Translations under genes and position numbers: made by a program
NCBI RefSeq assembly: GCF_025567085.1
Contig: NZ_JAOQJN010000002.1
Coordinates: forward strand, 248,001-312,000
DNA length: 64,000 bases
Source of the DNA: Bovifimicola ammoniilytica
GTDB taxonomy: Bacteria; Bacillota; Clostridia; Lachnospirales; Lachnospiraceae
Reading direction: 5' to 3'
In this document: piece by piece, positions 17,361 through 26,148 of the stretch
Position numbering within the stretch: position 1 is the first letter of the stretch
How the letters are laid out: each line of letters starts with the position of its first letter
The notes under the pieces: generated by a model
What the model was told of the DNA's origin: nothing
Database searches by the model: none
Seen by the model: the letters and a program-made list of their open reading frames with translations, nothing else

Positions 17361-18140
17361 ATGGATTACGAACAATTCAAGCTACCTGTATATGAATTAA
17401 CTCATATTGATTTAAACTGCTATAAAGAGCGTCAGATGAAGAGAAGAATCGACGCTCTTATAGCGAAACATAATATTAACGGATACAGTGAATATGTAGA
17501 GTCACTTAAGAATAACAAGAAGATTTTCGAGGAATTCATAAGCTATATTACCATCAATGTATCCGAATTTTATAGAAACCCTGACCAATGGAAGATTTTA
17601 GAAGACAGTATACTTCCTGGACTTATGAAGAATTCAGTGAATGGTAAACTGAAGATATGGAGTGCGGCCTGTTCTACAGGTGATGAGCCATATTCATTGG
17701 TAATGTTGCTTTCTAAATATATACCTTTAAGTGATATATCAGTTATTGCAACGGATATTGATAAACAGGTTCTAGAGAAAGCAAATGTGGGTGTATATAA
17801 TGCCAAAAGTCTTGCAAATCTTCCAAAAGACTTTATAGATATGTACTTTACGAAGATTGGCGAAAAAAATTATCGAATAAGTGATAGAATTAAGAAATGT
17901 GTTGAATTCAGACATCATAATTTATTACAAGATGAATATATTTCTAATTGTGATTTGATTCTATGCAGAAATGTTGTAATATATTTTACAGATGAAGCAA
18001 AGACTGAGATATATAAGAAATTCAATGAATCATTGAAACCGGGAGGAATTCTATTTGTGGGAAGTACTGAACAGATAATAAATTACCGCGAATTAAATTA
18101 CTCATCGGTTAAATCATTTTTCTATCAGAAGCAAGATTAA
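17361..18140 (+). CDS. cheR: CheR-type protein-glutamate O-methyltransferase
   Basis: 259 residues with an N-terminal helical CheR_N domain (about 1-60, basic QMKRRIDALIAKH) and a SAM-dependent methyltransferase domain. The SAM motif is IWSAACSTGDEPYSLVMLL, ATDIDKQVLEKA is the acidic-loop motif, and DLILCRNVVIYF is the substrate-side motif. It methylates glutamates of chemoreceptors with SAM. No other chemotaxis gene is in the window, so it is an orphan copy located after rpsA, 15 bases downstream and probably cotranscribed. Confidence 0.9.
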   Translation: MDYEQFKLPVYELTHIDLNCYKERQMKRRIDALIAKHNINGYSEYVESLKNNKKIFEEFISYITINVSEFYRNPDQWKILEDSILPGLMKNSVNGKLKIWSAACSTGDEPYSLVMLLSKYIPLSDISVIATDIDKQVLEKANVGVYNAKSLANLPKDFIDMYFTKIGEKNYRISDRIKKCVEFRHHNLLQDEYISNCDLILCRNVVIYFTDEAKTEIYKKFNESLKPGGILFVGSTEQIINYRELNYSSVKSFFYQKQD

Positions 18141-18143
18141 TTC

Positions 18144-18175
18144 ATATGGTTGCCCGTTTTGGACAACCATATTTT
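18144..18175 (+). terminator. Putative terminator after cheR
   Basis: ATATGGTTG (18144-18152) pairs with CAACCATAT (18164-18172), extendable by GCCC/GGA with one mismatch, followed by TTTTC. The T run is short. Confidence 0.6.
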
Positions 18176-18219
18176 CGATATAAAAGAAATTTTTATAAGA
18201 AAGGTAACTGACCGGAAAA

Positions 18220-18774
18220 ATGAGAGTTATAGCTGGAACTGCAAAACGTCTTCAATTAAAGACGGTAAAGGGTGATAATACCCGACCGACTACGGATAGA
18301 ATTAAGGAAACGTTGTTTAATATGTTGCAAAATGATATAGAGGGATGTAGATTTCTTGATTTGTTCAGTGGAAGCGGGGCGATTGGCATAGAGGCTTTAA
18401 GCCGAGGGGCTAAAGAGGCTGTTTTTGTCGAAAATAATAAAGAAGCAATTAATTGTATTAAAGAGAATCTTATATTTACAAAACTTGTTAATAGTGGTAT
18501 TGTAATGTCATATGATGTAATGACTGCTATTTCAATGCTAGAGGGAAGAAATGCAAAGTTTGATATTGTATTTATGGATCCACCATATAATAAAGAGATA
18601 GAAAAAGAAGTTCTTGACAGATTGAAGCAATCTGAGATTATAGATAGTGATACAATGATAATTGTGGAAGCATCTCTTAATACATCATTTTCGTATCTTA
18701 GAGATATGGGATATGAGCTTTTCAAAGAGAAGAAATATAAGACAAATAAGCATATGTTTATATATAAGAATTAG
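18220..18774 (+). CDS. rsmD: 16S rRNA (guanine(966)-N(2))-methyltransferase
   Basis: 184-residue SAM methyltransferase acting on 16S rRNA. It has the family start MRVIAGTAKRLQLKT, the RPTTDRIKETLFNML block, the SAM loop FLDLFSGSGAIGIEALSRGA and the catalytic DPPY in VFMDPPYNKE. The rsmD-coaD order is widely conserved in Firmicutes and is seen here. The SD is weak (AAAGG about 14 bases upstream). Confidence 0.94.
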   Translation: MRVIAGTAKRLQLKTVKGDNTRPTTDRIKETLFNMLQNDIEGCRFLDLFSGSGAIGIEALSRGAKEAVFVENNKEAINCIKENLIFTKLVNSGIVMSYDVMTAISMLEGRNAKFDIVFMDPPYNKEIEKEVLDRLKQSEIIDSDTMIIVEASLNTSFSYLRDMGYELFKEKKYKTNKHMFIYKN

Positions 18775-18806
18775 GATGTTAAAAGTTCATTTGATGAATA
18801 ACTATC

Positions 18807-18835
18807 TTGAATAAATATCTGTATTGTAATATATA
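18807..18835 (+). promoter_or_regulatory. Possible promoter of coaD
   Basis: TTGAAT at 18807-18812, 17-base spacer, TATATA at 18830-18835, in the 105-base gap between rsmD and coaD. Each box matches the consensus at four of six positions. Confidence 0.4.
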
Positions 18836-18879
18836 AATTATAAATAATAAAAGTAATAATAGACAGGAATGATAATAAG

Positions 18880-19374
18880 ATGAAAATAGCGATTTATCCG
18901 GGAAGTTTTGATCCTGTAACAAAGGGACATTTAGATATAATAGAACGTTCTGCTAAAATGGTAGATGTTTTGATAGTGGCTGTACTCAATAATAATTCAA
19001 AATCGCCATTGTTTTCTGTGGAAGAACGTGTTAATATGTTAAAGGAAGTTACAAAATATATGGACAACGTTAAAATCGACAGTTTTAGTGGATTATTAGT
19101 AGATTTTGCTAAAAAATATGATGCAACAATTATCATAAGAGGTTTACGGGCAGTAACAGATTTTGAGTACGAGTTGCAGATGTCCCAGACTAACAGAATA
19201 ATGGACAAAAAAGTTGATACAATTTTCCTTACAACAAGTCTTGAATATGCATACCTGTGTTCTAGTACAGTAAAAGAGGTGGCTATGTGTGGCGGTGACG
19301 TTGATAAATTTGTTCCACCATATGTTGTAGAGAAAATACATGAAAAAATAGATTCAATTAAGAATAAACTTTAA
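18880..19374 (+). CDS. coaD: Phosphopantetheine adenylyltransferase
   Basis: Penultimate step of coenzyme A synthesis: 4'-phosphopantetheine plus ATP gives dephospho-CoA. 164 residues. The nucleotidyltransferase signature YPGSFDPVTKGH (TxGH) is at residues 6-17, the IIRGLRAVTDFEYE segment is in the middle, and the C-terminal SSTVKEVAMCGGDVDKFVP block contains the ATP-site serines. All family landmarks are intact. Confidence 0.96.
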   Translation: MKIAIYPGSFDPVTKGHLDIIERSAKMVDVLIVAVLNNNSKSPLFSVEERVNMLKEVTKYMDNVKIDSFSGLLVDFAKKYDATIIIRGLRAVTDFEYELQMSQTNRIMDKKVDTIFLTTSLEYAYLCSSTVKEVAMCGGDVDKFVPPYVVEKIHEKIDSIKNKL

Positions 19375-19392
19375 AAGGTATGGAGGTAAAAA

Positions 19393-20034
19393 ATGAGTAA
19401 GTATGAGCAGATATTAACAGAAATTGAAGAATTTATCGATAATTGTAAGAGACAGAAATTATCAGGAGTTAATATAATTGTTAATAAAGAGCAGTTAGAA
19501 GAGTACATATCTGAACTTAGAATGAAGACACCTGAAGAAATTAGAAAATATCAACGTATTATTAATAATAAAGAAGCTATTATGAATGATGCACAGGCAA
19601 GAGCTGAGGATATGTTACAGCAGGCAAGAGAAGAGACAAGTGAACTTATTTCAGAACATGAGATTATGCAGCAGGCATATGTTCAGGCTCAGAACCTTGT
19701 TGATGATGCTTCAGCACAGGCACAGCAGATACTTGATAATGCTGTTAATGATGCAAATGACATCAGAATGGGCGCAATGCAATATACTGATGATATTTTG
19801 GAAAATTTACAGAATATAATTAATCATACAATGGAAAATGTTACAATGAAATATGATGCATTTATGAAATCATTAAATACAAGTCTTGATGTCGTAACTG
19901 CAAATAGAAATGAACTTTATCCTAAGGATGAGGCAACTGAAAATGTAGAAGAACAGTCGGAGAATACTGAGGAGGCTGCAGAAGATACAGAATTTGAAGA
20001 TTATACAGTTGATTTAAACGAGTATAAGAATTAA
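19393..20034 (+). CDS. Coiled-coil protein of unknown function
   Basis: 213 residues, strongly acidic, with no membrane segment. From about residue 40 to 150 the sequence is helical and rich in Gln, Ala and Glu (ARAEDMLQQAREETSEL; AQAQQILDNAVNDANDI), with spacing typical of a long coiled coil. The tail is Glu/Asp-rich. Related Lachnospiraceae proteins are often labelled as ATPase-like or DivIVA-like by low-complexity similarity, but no catalytic motif is visible. It follows coaD by 18 bases with a good SD (GGAGG), so it is probably in the same transcript. Confidence 0.75.
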   Translation: MSKYEQILTEIEEFIDNCKRQKLSGVNIIVNKEQLEEYISELRMKTPEEIRKYQRIINNKEAIMNDAQARAEDMLQQAREETSELISEHEIMQQAYVQAQNLVDDASAQAQQILDNAVNDANDIRMGAMQYTDDILENLQNIINHTMENVTMKYDAFMKSLNTSLDVVTANRNELYPKDEATENVEEQSENTEEAAEDTEFEDYTVDLNEYKN

Positions 20035-20045
20035 ATCATTTGATT

Positions 20046-20117
20046 AAGTGAATTTGCATATATAAATATCGATACTTCTTACAAGGTGTATCGATATTTA
20101 TATATGCAAATTTACTT
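20046..20117. repeat. Short foldback repeat (family member A), bidirectional terminator position
   Basis: Two 30-base arms (20046-20075 and 20088-20117) differ at one position and flank the 12-base loop TTCTTACAAGGT. It lies between two convergent genes, where it could terminate both. The arms match the outer ends of the 326-nt foldback at 25690. The loop sequence also occurs inside the right arm of that longer element, so this looks like an internally deleted copy. Confidence 0.85.
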
Positions 20118-20134
20118 TAACAGATGTACTTATA

Positions 20135-21055
20135 TTAGTTAAATATAGTAAATAAAATAACATATAATATGATCATAATTATTAAAGAGACACATTTGGA
20201 ATATAGGTAGTCTCTTTTTTTATATTCAAATTTAGATAAAACGCTATTAATCTGAAAAAATGTAGATACTCCACCAAGTATGCAGGCAGCTATAATACAA
20301 AGCAGTCTGAGAGGAAGACTGATATTTAATAATGACAGGTAATAAGTTCCAGAAGTTATCTCTAATAAGGCTACTATAATAACTTTAAAGATATCAGAGA
20401 TAAATGTAATTTTCATAATAATACCTGCAATAGTGGTAAAAATAATTAGATAACCACCTATTTTAACAACAGTCAAAATGGCATTAGAAAGGCTGTCATC
20501 AAGTATTTTATTTATTGGATATTTTAACCTGGAAACTGAGATATCGATATTTTTATATGACTTATGTCGTCTGAAAATTATTCCGGTTATTACTTCGGGA
20601 AGATATGTAAGTATTATGGCGATAAATCTGTATTCGGGTGTATTTAATAATGAAAGTACAACATATCCCTGAATGAATGAGGGACTGGCGTGATTAACGA
20701 ATTTCAGAATATAGTCGGCTTCAGCTTTAGTTATACTGCCATTAAGATATAGGTCAGAAGTTATTTTGGCACCGACCGGGTAACCACATAGAAAGCCCAT
20801 AATGACAGCATAGGAACCATAGTAAGATACGCCAAAGAGAGTATGAGTAATAGGATAGAATAGCCGACCTATCTGCCATGAATAGTCAAGCTGAATCATA
20901 AAGTTAGAGAAAATTATAAATGGAAGAATAGCCGGCAATAATGAATTAATAAATAATTTGATGCCTAATAAGACACCGTCGGCACAATATGATGGAAAAA
21001 ACAACAAAACAACAAGTGTAAGATAAAGAAATATACGTAGTAAGAAATTTTTCAT
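20135..21055 (-). CDS. ylbJ: YlbJ-like sporulation integral membrane protein
   Basis: 306-residue polytopic membrane protein on the minus strand. It starts with a hydrophobic N-terminus and contains nucleoside-recognition (Gate) type segments: INSLLPAILPFIIFSNFMI, VIMGFLCGYPVGAKITSDL and FVNHASPSFIQGYVVLSLL. These are the hallmarks of the YlbJ/SpmA-like group. YlbJ is needed for spore cortex assembly in Bacillus. It is the only minus-strand gene in this part of the window and converges on the coiled-coil gene. Family assignment is good; the role here is by analogy. Confidence 0.8.
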   Translation of the reverse strand: MKNFLLRIFLYLTLVVLLFFPSYCADGVLLGIKLFINSLLPAILPFIIFSNFMIQLDYSWQIGRLFYPITHTLFGVSYYGSYAVIMGFLCGYPVGAKITSDLYLNGSITKAEADYILKFVNHASPSFIQGYVVLSLLNTPEYRFIAIILTYLPEVITGIIFRRHKSYKNIDISVSRLKYPINKILDDSLSNAILTVVKIGGYLIIFTTIAGIIMKITFISDIFKVIIVALLEITSGTYYLSLLNISLPLRLLCIIAACILGGVSTFFQINSVLSKFEYKKRDYLYSKCVSLIIMIILYVILFTIFN

Positions 21056-21204
21056 TTTATTTTCTTTCTGAGTGCCTTTTCTTTAAGAGAAGATGAGAAA
21101 TGTGCAGGCAAATTCGTATCTGTCATAAAGGCAATTCTTTTATTGGTTTATTATAATTTTATTAATTTATATTGTTAATATGACTAAATATATGGCATTT
21201 TGGT

Positions 21205-21233
21205 TTGACCTTGAATAACATTTATGATATGAT
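21205..21233 (+). promoter_or_regulatory. Promoter of asnB
   Basis: TTGACC at 21205-21210, 17-base spacer, TATGAT at 21228-21233. It lies inside the open frame upstream of the asnB start and so also supports the downstream ATG at 21286. Confidence 0.75.
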
Positions 21234-21285
21234 TGCGACAGATATTTACATGTACCACAAATTATTTATGATTGGAGTGACTGGA

Positions 21286-23127
21286 ATGTGTGGATTTGCC
21301 GGATATATTACAACCGATGGCAAAGGTAGTGAATATAAAGAAGATTTAATTGAAATGATGAATTCTATTAAACATAGAGGACCTGATGATGAGGGAACTC
21401 ATATAGATGATATGGCAGGTCTCGGTTTTAGAAGACTTAGTATTATTGGTATTACTAATGGTAAACAGCCAATGTATAATGAAGACGGTTCTATTGTCGT
21501 TACATTTAATGGCGAGATATATAATTATCAGGATATTAAGGCTGACCTTATTGAAAAAGGACATATATTTAAAACTGATGCAGATACAGAAGTTTTAGTA
21601 CATGGATATGAAGAATATGGTAAAGATTTATTGCAGAAATTAAGAGGAATGTATGCATTTGCAATCTGGAACAGAGAGAAGAAAGAGATGCTTATGGCAA
21701 GAGATATCTTCGGAATCAAGCCTCTTTTCTATACACAGACAGAGAATGATTTCGTATTTGGTTCAGAGATTAAGGCAATTCTTAAATTTCCGACTGTTAA
21801 GAAGGAATTTAATCCGGAAGCATTAGAAAGTTATCTTTCATTCCAGTATTCTATCTTAAAAGAGACATTCTTTAAAGGAATATTCAGACTTCCACCTGCA
21901 CATTACCTTTTATGGAAAGATGGAAAAATCGAGATAGAGAGATATTATTCACCTGAATTCAATACCGATGAGAGTATTACATTTGATGAAGCTGTAAAGA
22001 AAGTTAATGATGTTATGGCTGATTCAATCGCAGCACATAAGATAAGTGACACAGAAGTAGGTGGCTTCTTATCAGGAGGTGTTGATTCAAGTTACATTGT
22101 TGCAAGAAGTAATCTTGACAAGACTTTCAGTGTAGGTTTTGATTATCCAAGATGTAATGAGATACCTTTAGCAAAGACATTATCAGATTATGTCGGTGTT
22201 AAGAATAAGAGTAAATTAATAACTACAGAGGAATATTTTGAAGAATTTCCAAAGATAATGAATCATGTTGATGAACCATTATCAGATCCATCATGTATCG
22301 CATTATATTTCTTATGTAAGCTAGCAAGCGAACAGGTTAAAGTTGTATTATCAGGTGAGGGCTCAGATGAGTTATTTGGTGGATATAATATCTATAAATC
22401 TCCAATTGCCTTAAAACCTATGATGGCAATTCCAAGACCTGTAAGAAGGGGTGTCAGAAAAATTCTTACTAAATTACCTGTTAATTTCAAAGGTAAGAAT
22501 TATATGATAAGAGCAGGTTTAGATCTTGAAGAGAGGTATATTGGTAATGCTTATATTTTCCATACTCCTGAGGTATATAAGATGCTTAAGAAACCGATTA
22601 AGAAATATACACCTGAAAGCATTACAAAGCCAATATATGACAAGGTTAAGGATAAAGATGATATAACAAAGATGCAGTATCTTGATATCAATACCTGGTT
22701 ATGGGGAGATATCCTTAATAAAGCAGATACAATGAGTATGGCTCACTCATTAGAAGTACGTGTACCTTTCCTTGATAAAGAGGTTGCAAAGGTAGCTTTC
22801 AGTATTCCTGTAGAGCATAGAGTTGACAAGCATGAGACAAAGAGATATTTCAGAAAAGCTGCAAGTGAATTTATGCCTGATATTACAGCAGAGAGAAAGA
22901 AATTAGGTTTCCCTATTCCAGTAAGAAACTGGTTAAGAGAAGATAAATATTATAATTTAGTCAAAGATACTCTTACATCTAAAGAAGCAGATTTATTCTT
23001 CAATACAGATTATCTTGTTAATCTGTTAGACAGACATTATCATGAGAAATGTGACAACTCAAGAAAAATCTGGACAGTATATGCATTTGTTCTTTGGTAT
23101 CAGAAACATTTTGCTGCTGCATGCTAA
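21286..23127 (+). CDS. asnB: Asparagine synthase (glutamine-hydrolysing)
   Basis: Makes asparagine from aspartate, glutamine and ATP. The start at 21286 gives MCGFAGY, with Cys2 as the N-terminal nucleophile of the class II glutaminase domain (about 1-210). RHRGPDDEG and LTFNGEIYNY-like segments follow. The synthetase domain carries the PP-loop VGGFLSGGVDSSYIVA and LSGEGSDELFGGY. 613 residues is typical of AsnB type 1. GGAGTG at 21273-21278 is the SD. Confidence 0.96.
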   Translation: MCGFAGYITTDGKGSEYKEDLIEMMNSIKHRGPDDEGTHIDDMAGLGFRRLSIIGITNGKQPMYNEDGSIVVTFNGEIYNYQDIKADLIEKGHIFKTDADTEVLVHGYEEYGKDLLQKLRGMYAFAIWNREKKEMLMARDIFGIKPLFYTQTENDFVFGSEIKAILKFPTVKKEFNPEALESYLSFQYSILKETFFKGIFRLPPAHYLLWKDGKIEIERYYSPEFNTDESITFDEAVKKVNDVMADSIAAHKISDTEVGGFLSGGVDSSYIVARSNLDKTFSVGFDYPRCNEIPLAKTLSDYVGVKNKSKLITTEEYFEEFPKIMNHVDEPLSDPSCIALYFLCKLASEQVKVVLSGEGSDELFGGYNIYKSPIALKPMMAIPRPVRRGVRKILTKLPVNFKGKNYMIRAGLDLEERYIGNAYIFHTPEVYKMLKKPIKKYTPESITKPIYDKVKDKDDITKMQYLDINTWLWGDILNKADTMSMAHSLEVRVPFLDKEVAKVAFSIPVEHRVDKHETKRYFRKAASEFMPDITAERKKLGFPIPVRNWLREDKYYNLVKDTLTSKEADLFFNTDYLVNLLDRHYHEKCDNSRKIWTVYAFVLWYQKHFAAAC

Positions 23128-23143
23128 CAGATAGGAGGTTCAA

Positions 23144-23941
23144 ATGAGAATATCTACTGTAGCAAGTGGAAGCAGCGGTAATTGTATATATGTAGGTTCT
23201 GATAATACTCATCTGTTAGTAGATGCAGGAATCAGCAAGAAGAGAACGGAAACCGGTCTTAATGCAAATGATATTGATATGAAAGATATAAGTGGAATAT
23301 TAATTACACATGAGCATATAGACCATATTAACGGGCTTGGAGTTATTTCAAGAAAATATGAGATACCTATTTACGCAACACCTAAGACTGTAGAGGCTAT
23401 AAAAAGCAATAATAAATTAGGTTATATACCGGAAGATTTATATGTAGAGATTAAATCTGATGAGCATTTTAATATCGGAGATATAGAAGTGTGCCCATTT
23501 AGTATATCACATGACGCCGCTGAACCTGTAGCTTACAGGTTCAATGAGGGCGGTAAATCGGTTGCAGTAGCTACTGATATGGGTAAATATGATGACTATA
23601 TAGTGAATAATCTTAAGGAGCTTGATGCTTTGGTTATTGAGGCTAATCATGATGTCAGAATGTTATTAGCGGGTGCCTATCCTTATTATCTTAAACAGAG
23701 AATTCTAGGTGACAGAGGACATTTATCAAATGAGATGTCAGGAAAGCTTATTAATGATATCTTACATGATGGACTCAAATACATTCTGTTAGGACATCTT
23801 AGCAAAGAGAATAATTATGAAGAACTCGCATATGAAACCGTAAAATCAGAGATTGCGATAAGTGATAATAAATATAAGGCAAGTGATTTTGATATTGAAG
23901 TTGCCAGAAGAGATGTTAATTCAATGCTGTTTTGCGTTTGA
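23144..23941 (+). CDS. MBL-fold metallohydrolase (YycJ/WalJ-like)
   Basis: 265 residues with the metallo-beta-lactamase metal motif THEHIDHINGL at about 55-65, the N-terminal SGSSGNCIYV strand and further ligands in SISHDAAEPVAYRF, ATDMG and GHLS. The layout matches the YycJ group, linked in Bacillus to coordination of cell division and replication and to DNA repair. It follows asnB by 16 bases with AGGAGG, so the genes are likely cotranscribed even if functionally unrelated. Confidence 0.85.
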   Translation: MRISTVASGSSGNCIYVGSDNTHLLVDAGISKKRTETGLNANDIDMKDISGILITHEHIDHINGLGVISRKYEIPIYATPKTVEAIKSNNKLGYIPEDLYVEIKSDEHFNIGDIEVCPFSISHDAAEPVAYRFNEGGKSVAVATDMGKYDDYIVNNLKELDALVIEANHDVRMLLAGAYPYYLKQRILGDRGHLSNEMSGKLINDILHDGLKYILLGHLSKENNYEELAYETVKSEIAISDNKYKASDFDIEVARRDVNSMLFCV

Positions 23942-23972
23942 AATATATTTAGAAATGAGGTAAAGAATAGAA

Positions 23973-24245
23973 ATGAAGAAATCAATTATAACTGTAGTTG
24001 GAAAAGATACTGTAGGAATTATAGCAAAGGTATGTACATATTTAGCTGAAAATAATATCAATATATTAGATATTTCACAGACAATTGTACAGGACTATTT
24101 CAATATGATGATGATAGTAGATGCTAACAATGCAGATAAGAAAATTGGTAATATAGCTGATGAACTTGAAAAATTAGGTGAAGAAATCGGAGTTCAGATT
24201 AAAATTCAGCAGGAAGATATATTTAATTCAATGCATAGAATTTAA
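23973..24245 (+). CDS. ACT-domain protein (UPF0237 family)
   Basis: 90 residues forming a single ACT domain: KSIITVVGKDTVGIIAKVCTYL, then NINILDISQTIVQDYFNMMMIVD. ACT domains bind small ligands such as amino acids. This family is almost always encoded next to the UPF0210 protein found 23 bases downstream, which implies a shared but still undefined function. Confidence 0.93.
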   Translation: MKKSIITVVGKDTVGIIAKVCTYLAENNINILDISQTIVQDYFNMMMIVDANNADKKIGNIADELEKLGEEIGVQIKIQQEDIFNSMHRI

Positions 24246-24268
24246 TATTACAAAAGGAGTCAAATGTA

Positions 24269-25633
24269 ATGATAAACATTTTTGAAGTAAATGAAACAAA
24301 TAAAATGATAGACCAGGAGAATCTTGATGTAAGAACAATTACACTTGGTATCAGCCTTTTAGATTGTATTGATACAGATTTAGACAAGGTTAATGAAAAT
24401 ATTTATAACAAAATCACTAAATTAGCTAGGAATCTTGTATCTACAGGACAGGAGATTGAAAAAGAATTCGGTATTCCTATCGTAAATAAGAGAATTTCTG
24501 TAACACCTATTAGTTTAGTTGGTGGAAGTGCCTGCAAAACACCTGAAGATTTTGTAACTATAGCTAAGACACTTGATAAAGTGGCTCACGAGGTAGGGGT
24601 GAACTTTATCGGTGGATATTCAGCATTAGTAAGCAAGGGAATGACTAAAGCTGATGAGAATCTCATTAATTCAATTCCACAGGCACTTGCCTGCACAGAA
24701 AGAGTATGTAGTTCTGTTAATGTTGGTTCTACTAAGACAGGAATTAATATGGATTCTGTCAAGTTAATGGGTGAAATTGTTCGTAAGACAGCAGAATATA
24801 CTAAGGAACAGGATTCATTAGGCTGTGCTAAGCTTGTAGTATTCTGTAATGCACCTGATGACAACCCATTTATGGCAGGAGCTTTCCATGGTGTAACAGA
24901 AGCTGATGCGATTATAAACGTAGGTGTAAGTGGACCGGGTGTTGTAAGAACAGCACTTACCAAGGTTCGTGGAGAGAACTTCGAGGTTCTCTGCGAAACT
25001 ATTAAAAAGACAGCCTTCAAGGTAACAAGAGTTGGTCAGTTAGTTGCTAAAGAAGCATCTAAGAGATTAGGCATCCCATTTGGTATCGTTGACTTATCAT
25101 TAGCACCAACACCTGCTATTGGAGACAGTGTTGCAGATATTCTTGAAGAAATTGGCTTAGAAAGAGTAGGAGCACCGGGAACAACAGCAGCTCTTGCATT
25201 ATTAAACGACCAGGTTAAAAAAGGCGGCGTTATGGCATCATCTTATGTTGGTGGTTTAAGTGGTGCATTTATTCCTGTAAGTGAGGATCAGGAAATGATT
25301 AATTCAGTTACAGCAGGAGCACTTACAATTGAGAAGTTAGAGGCTATGACCTGCGTATGTTCAGTTGGTCTTGATATGATAGCAATTCCGGGAGATACTA
25401 AAGCTACAACTATTGCCGGAATTATTGCAGATGAGTCAGCAATCGGTATGATTAACCAGAAGACAACAGCAGTAAGAGTTATTCCTGTAATTGGCAAAGG
25501 CGTTGGAGAGACAGTAGAATTCGGTGGTTTACTTGGATATGCACCAATAATGCCTGTTAATAATTTCTCTTGTGACGCATTTGTAAACAGAGGTGGCAGA
25601 ATACCGGCACCAATTCATAGTTTTAAGAACTAA
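24269..25633 (+). CDS. UPF0210 / DUF711 (PFL-like) family protein
   Basis: 454 residues of the family structurally related to pyruvate formate-lyase-like barrels. Recognisable segments are GISLLDCIDTD near the start, SLVGGSACKTPEDFV, GVSGPGVVRTAL, FGIVDLSLAPTPAIGDSVADILEEIGLE and the C-terminal GGRIPAPIHSFKN. No glycyl-radical motif or catalytic cysteine pair of true PFL is visible, so it should not be called a formate lyase. The partner ACT protein is directly upstream. Confidence 0.92.
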   Translation: MINIFEVNETNKMIDQENLDVRTITLGISLLDCIDTDLDKVNENIYNKITKLARNLVSTGQEIEKEFGIPIVNKRISVTPISLVGGSACKTPEDFVTIAKTLDKVAHEVGVNFIGGYSALVSKGMTKADENLINSIPQALACTERVCSSVNVGSTKTGINMDSVKLMGEIVRKTAEYTKEQDSLGCAKLVVFCNAPDDNPFMAGAFHGVTEADAIINVGVSGPGVVRTALTKVRGENFEVLCETIKKTAFKVTRVGQLVAKEASKRLGIPFGIVDLSLAPTPAIGDSVADILEEIGLERVGAPGTTAALALLNDQVKKGGVMASSYVGGLSGAFIPVSEDQEMINSVTAGALTIEKLEAMTCVCSVGLDMIAIPGDTKATTIAGIIADESAIGMINQKTTAVRVIPVIGKGVGETVEFGGLLGYAPIMPVNNFSCDAFVNRGGRIPAPIHSFKN

Positions 25634-25689
25634 TAAGACCAGAATATATAAATAACTGAAACTTCGCACATATATAATAGAATCAAATC

Positions 25690-26015
25690 ATCTGTATTAA
25701 GTGAATTTGCATATATAAATATCGAAACTTTTGTAAGAATTGCTAATTTGTAGATATCTTTTTCGGCTCTTTTGATTATTTGAGTTCATTCAATGCCATA
25801 CACTTAAAACGATGTGTTCGTCTATGCTACACACTTGATTTACTTGTACTAGATAAGGGAATTATGAAAGTGTGTGTCATAGACGGACATCTCGTCTTAA
25901 GTGTATGTCTGTTGAATGTACACAAAATTTGAGCCGAAAAAGATATCTTGCAAATTTACGCAATTCTTACAAGGTGTTTCGATATTTATATATGTCAAAT
26001 TTATTTTAAAAGATG
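25690..26015. repeat. 326-nt foldback (MITE-like) repeat element (family member B)
   Basis: The whole segment folds on itself. The outer arms (about 25690-25769 and 25931-26015) are near-perfect inverted copies containing GCATATATAAATATCGA and CTTTTTCGGCTC. The inner arms (about 25782-25836 and 25868-25925) pair through AAGTGTGTGTCATAGACGGA and its imperfect complement. The apex loop is 31 bases (25837-25867). It encodes nothing. Element A at 20046 carries the same ends, and element C at 59250 shares the inner-arm sequence. This fits a non-autonomous mobile element, though no flanking duplication could be established by eye. Confidence 0.85.
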
Positions 26016-26052
26016 AATATATGCTATGATATATATGTGAGAAGTTTGAGTA

Positions 26053-26098
26053 AAAAATGAGTTGATGTATAAATTAAAACATATGTCAACTCATTTTT
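26053..26098 (+). terminator. Hairpin with T run between repeat B and the GNAT gene
   Basis: AAAAATGAGTTGA (26053-26065) pairs perfectly with TCAACTCATTTTT (26086-26098). A/T tracts on both sides make it a possible bidirectional terminator. It is 50 bases before the GNAT start, so it could also act as an attenuator if transcription starts near the TATGAT at 26025. Confidence 0.65.
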
Positions 26099-26148
26099 AT
26101 ATAAGCAATTAAAGCAAATATTGTAGTAACAGACAGGAGGAATAAGAA

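Noticed and set aside
24269..25633. Pyruvate formate-lyase
   Set aside because: The family name PFL refers to fold similarity. No glycyl-radical motif or paired catalytic cysteines are present.
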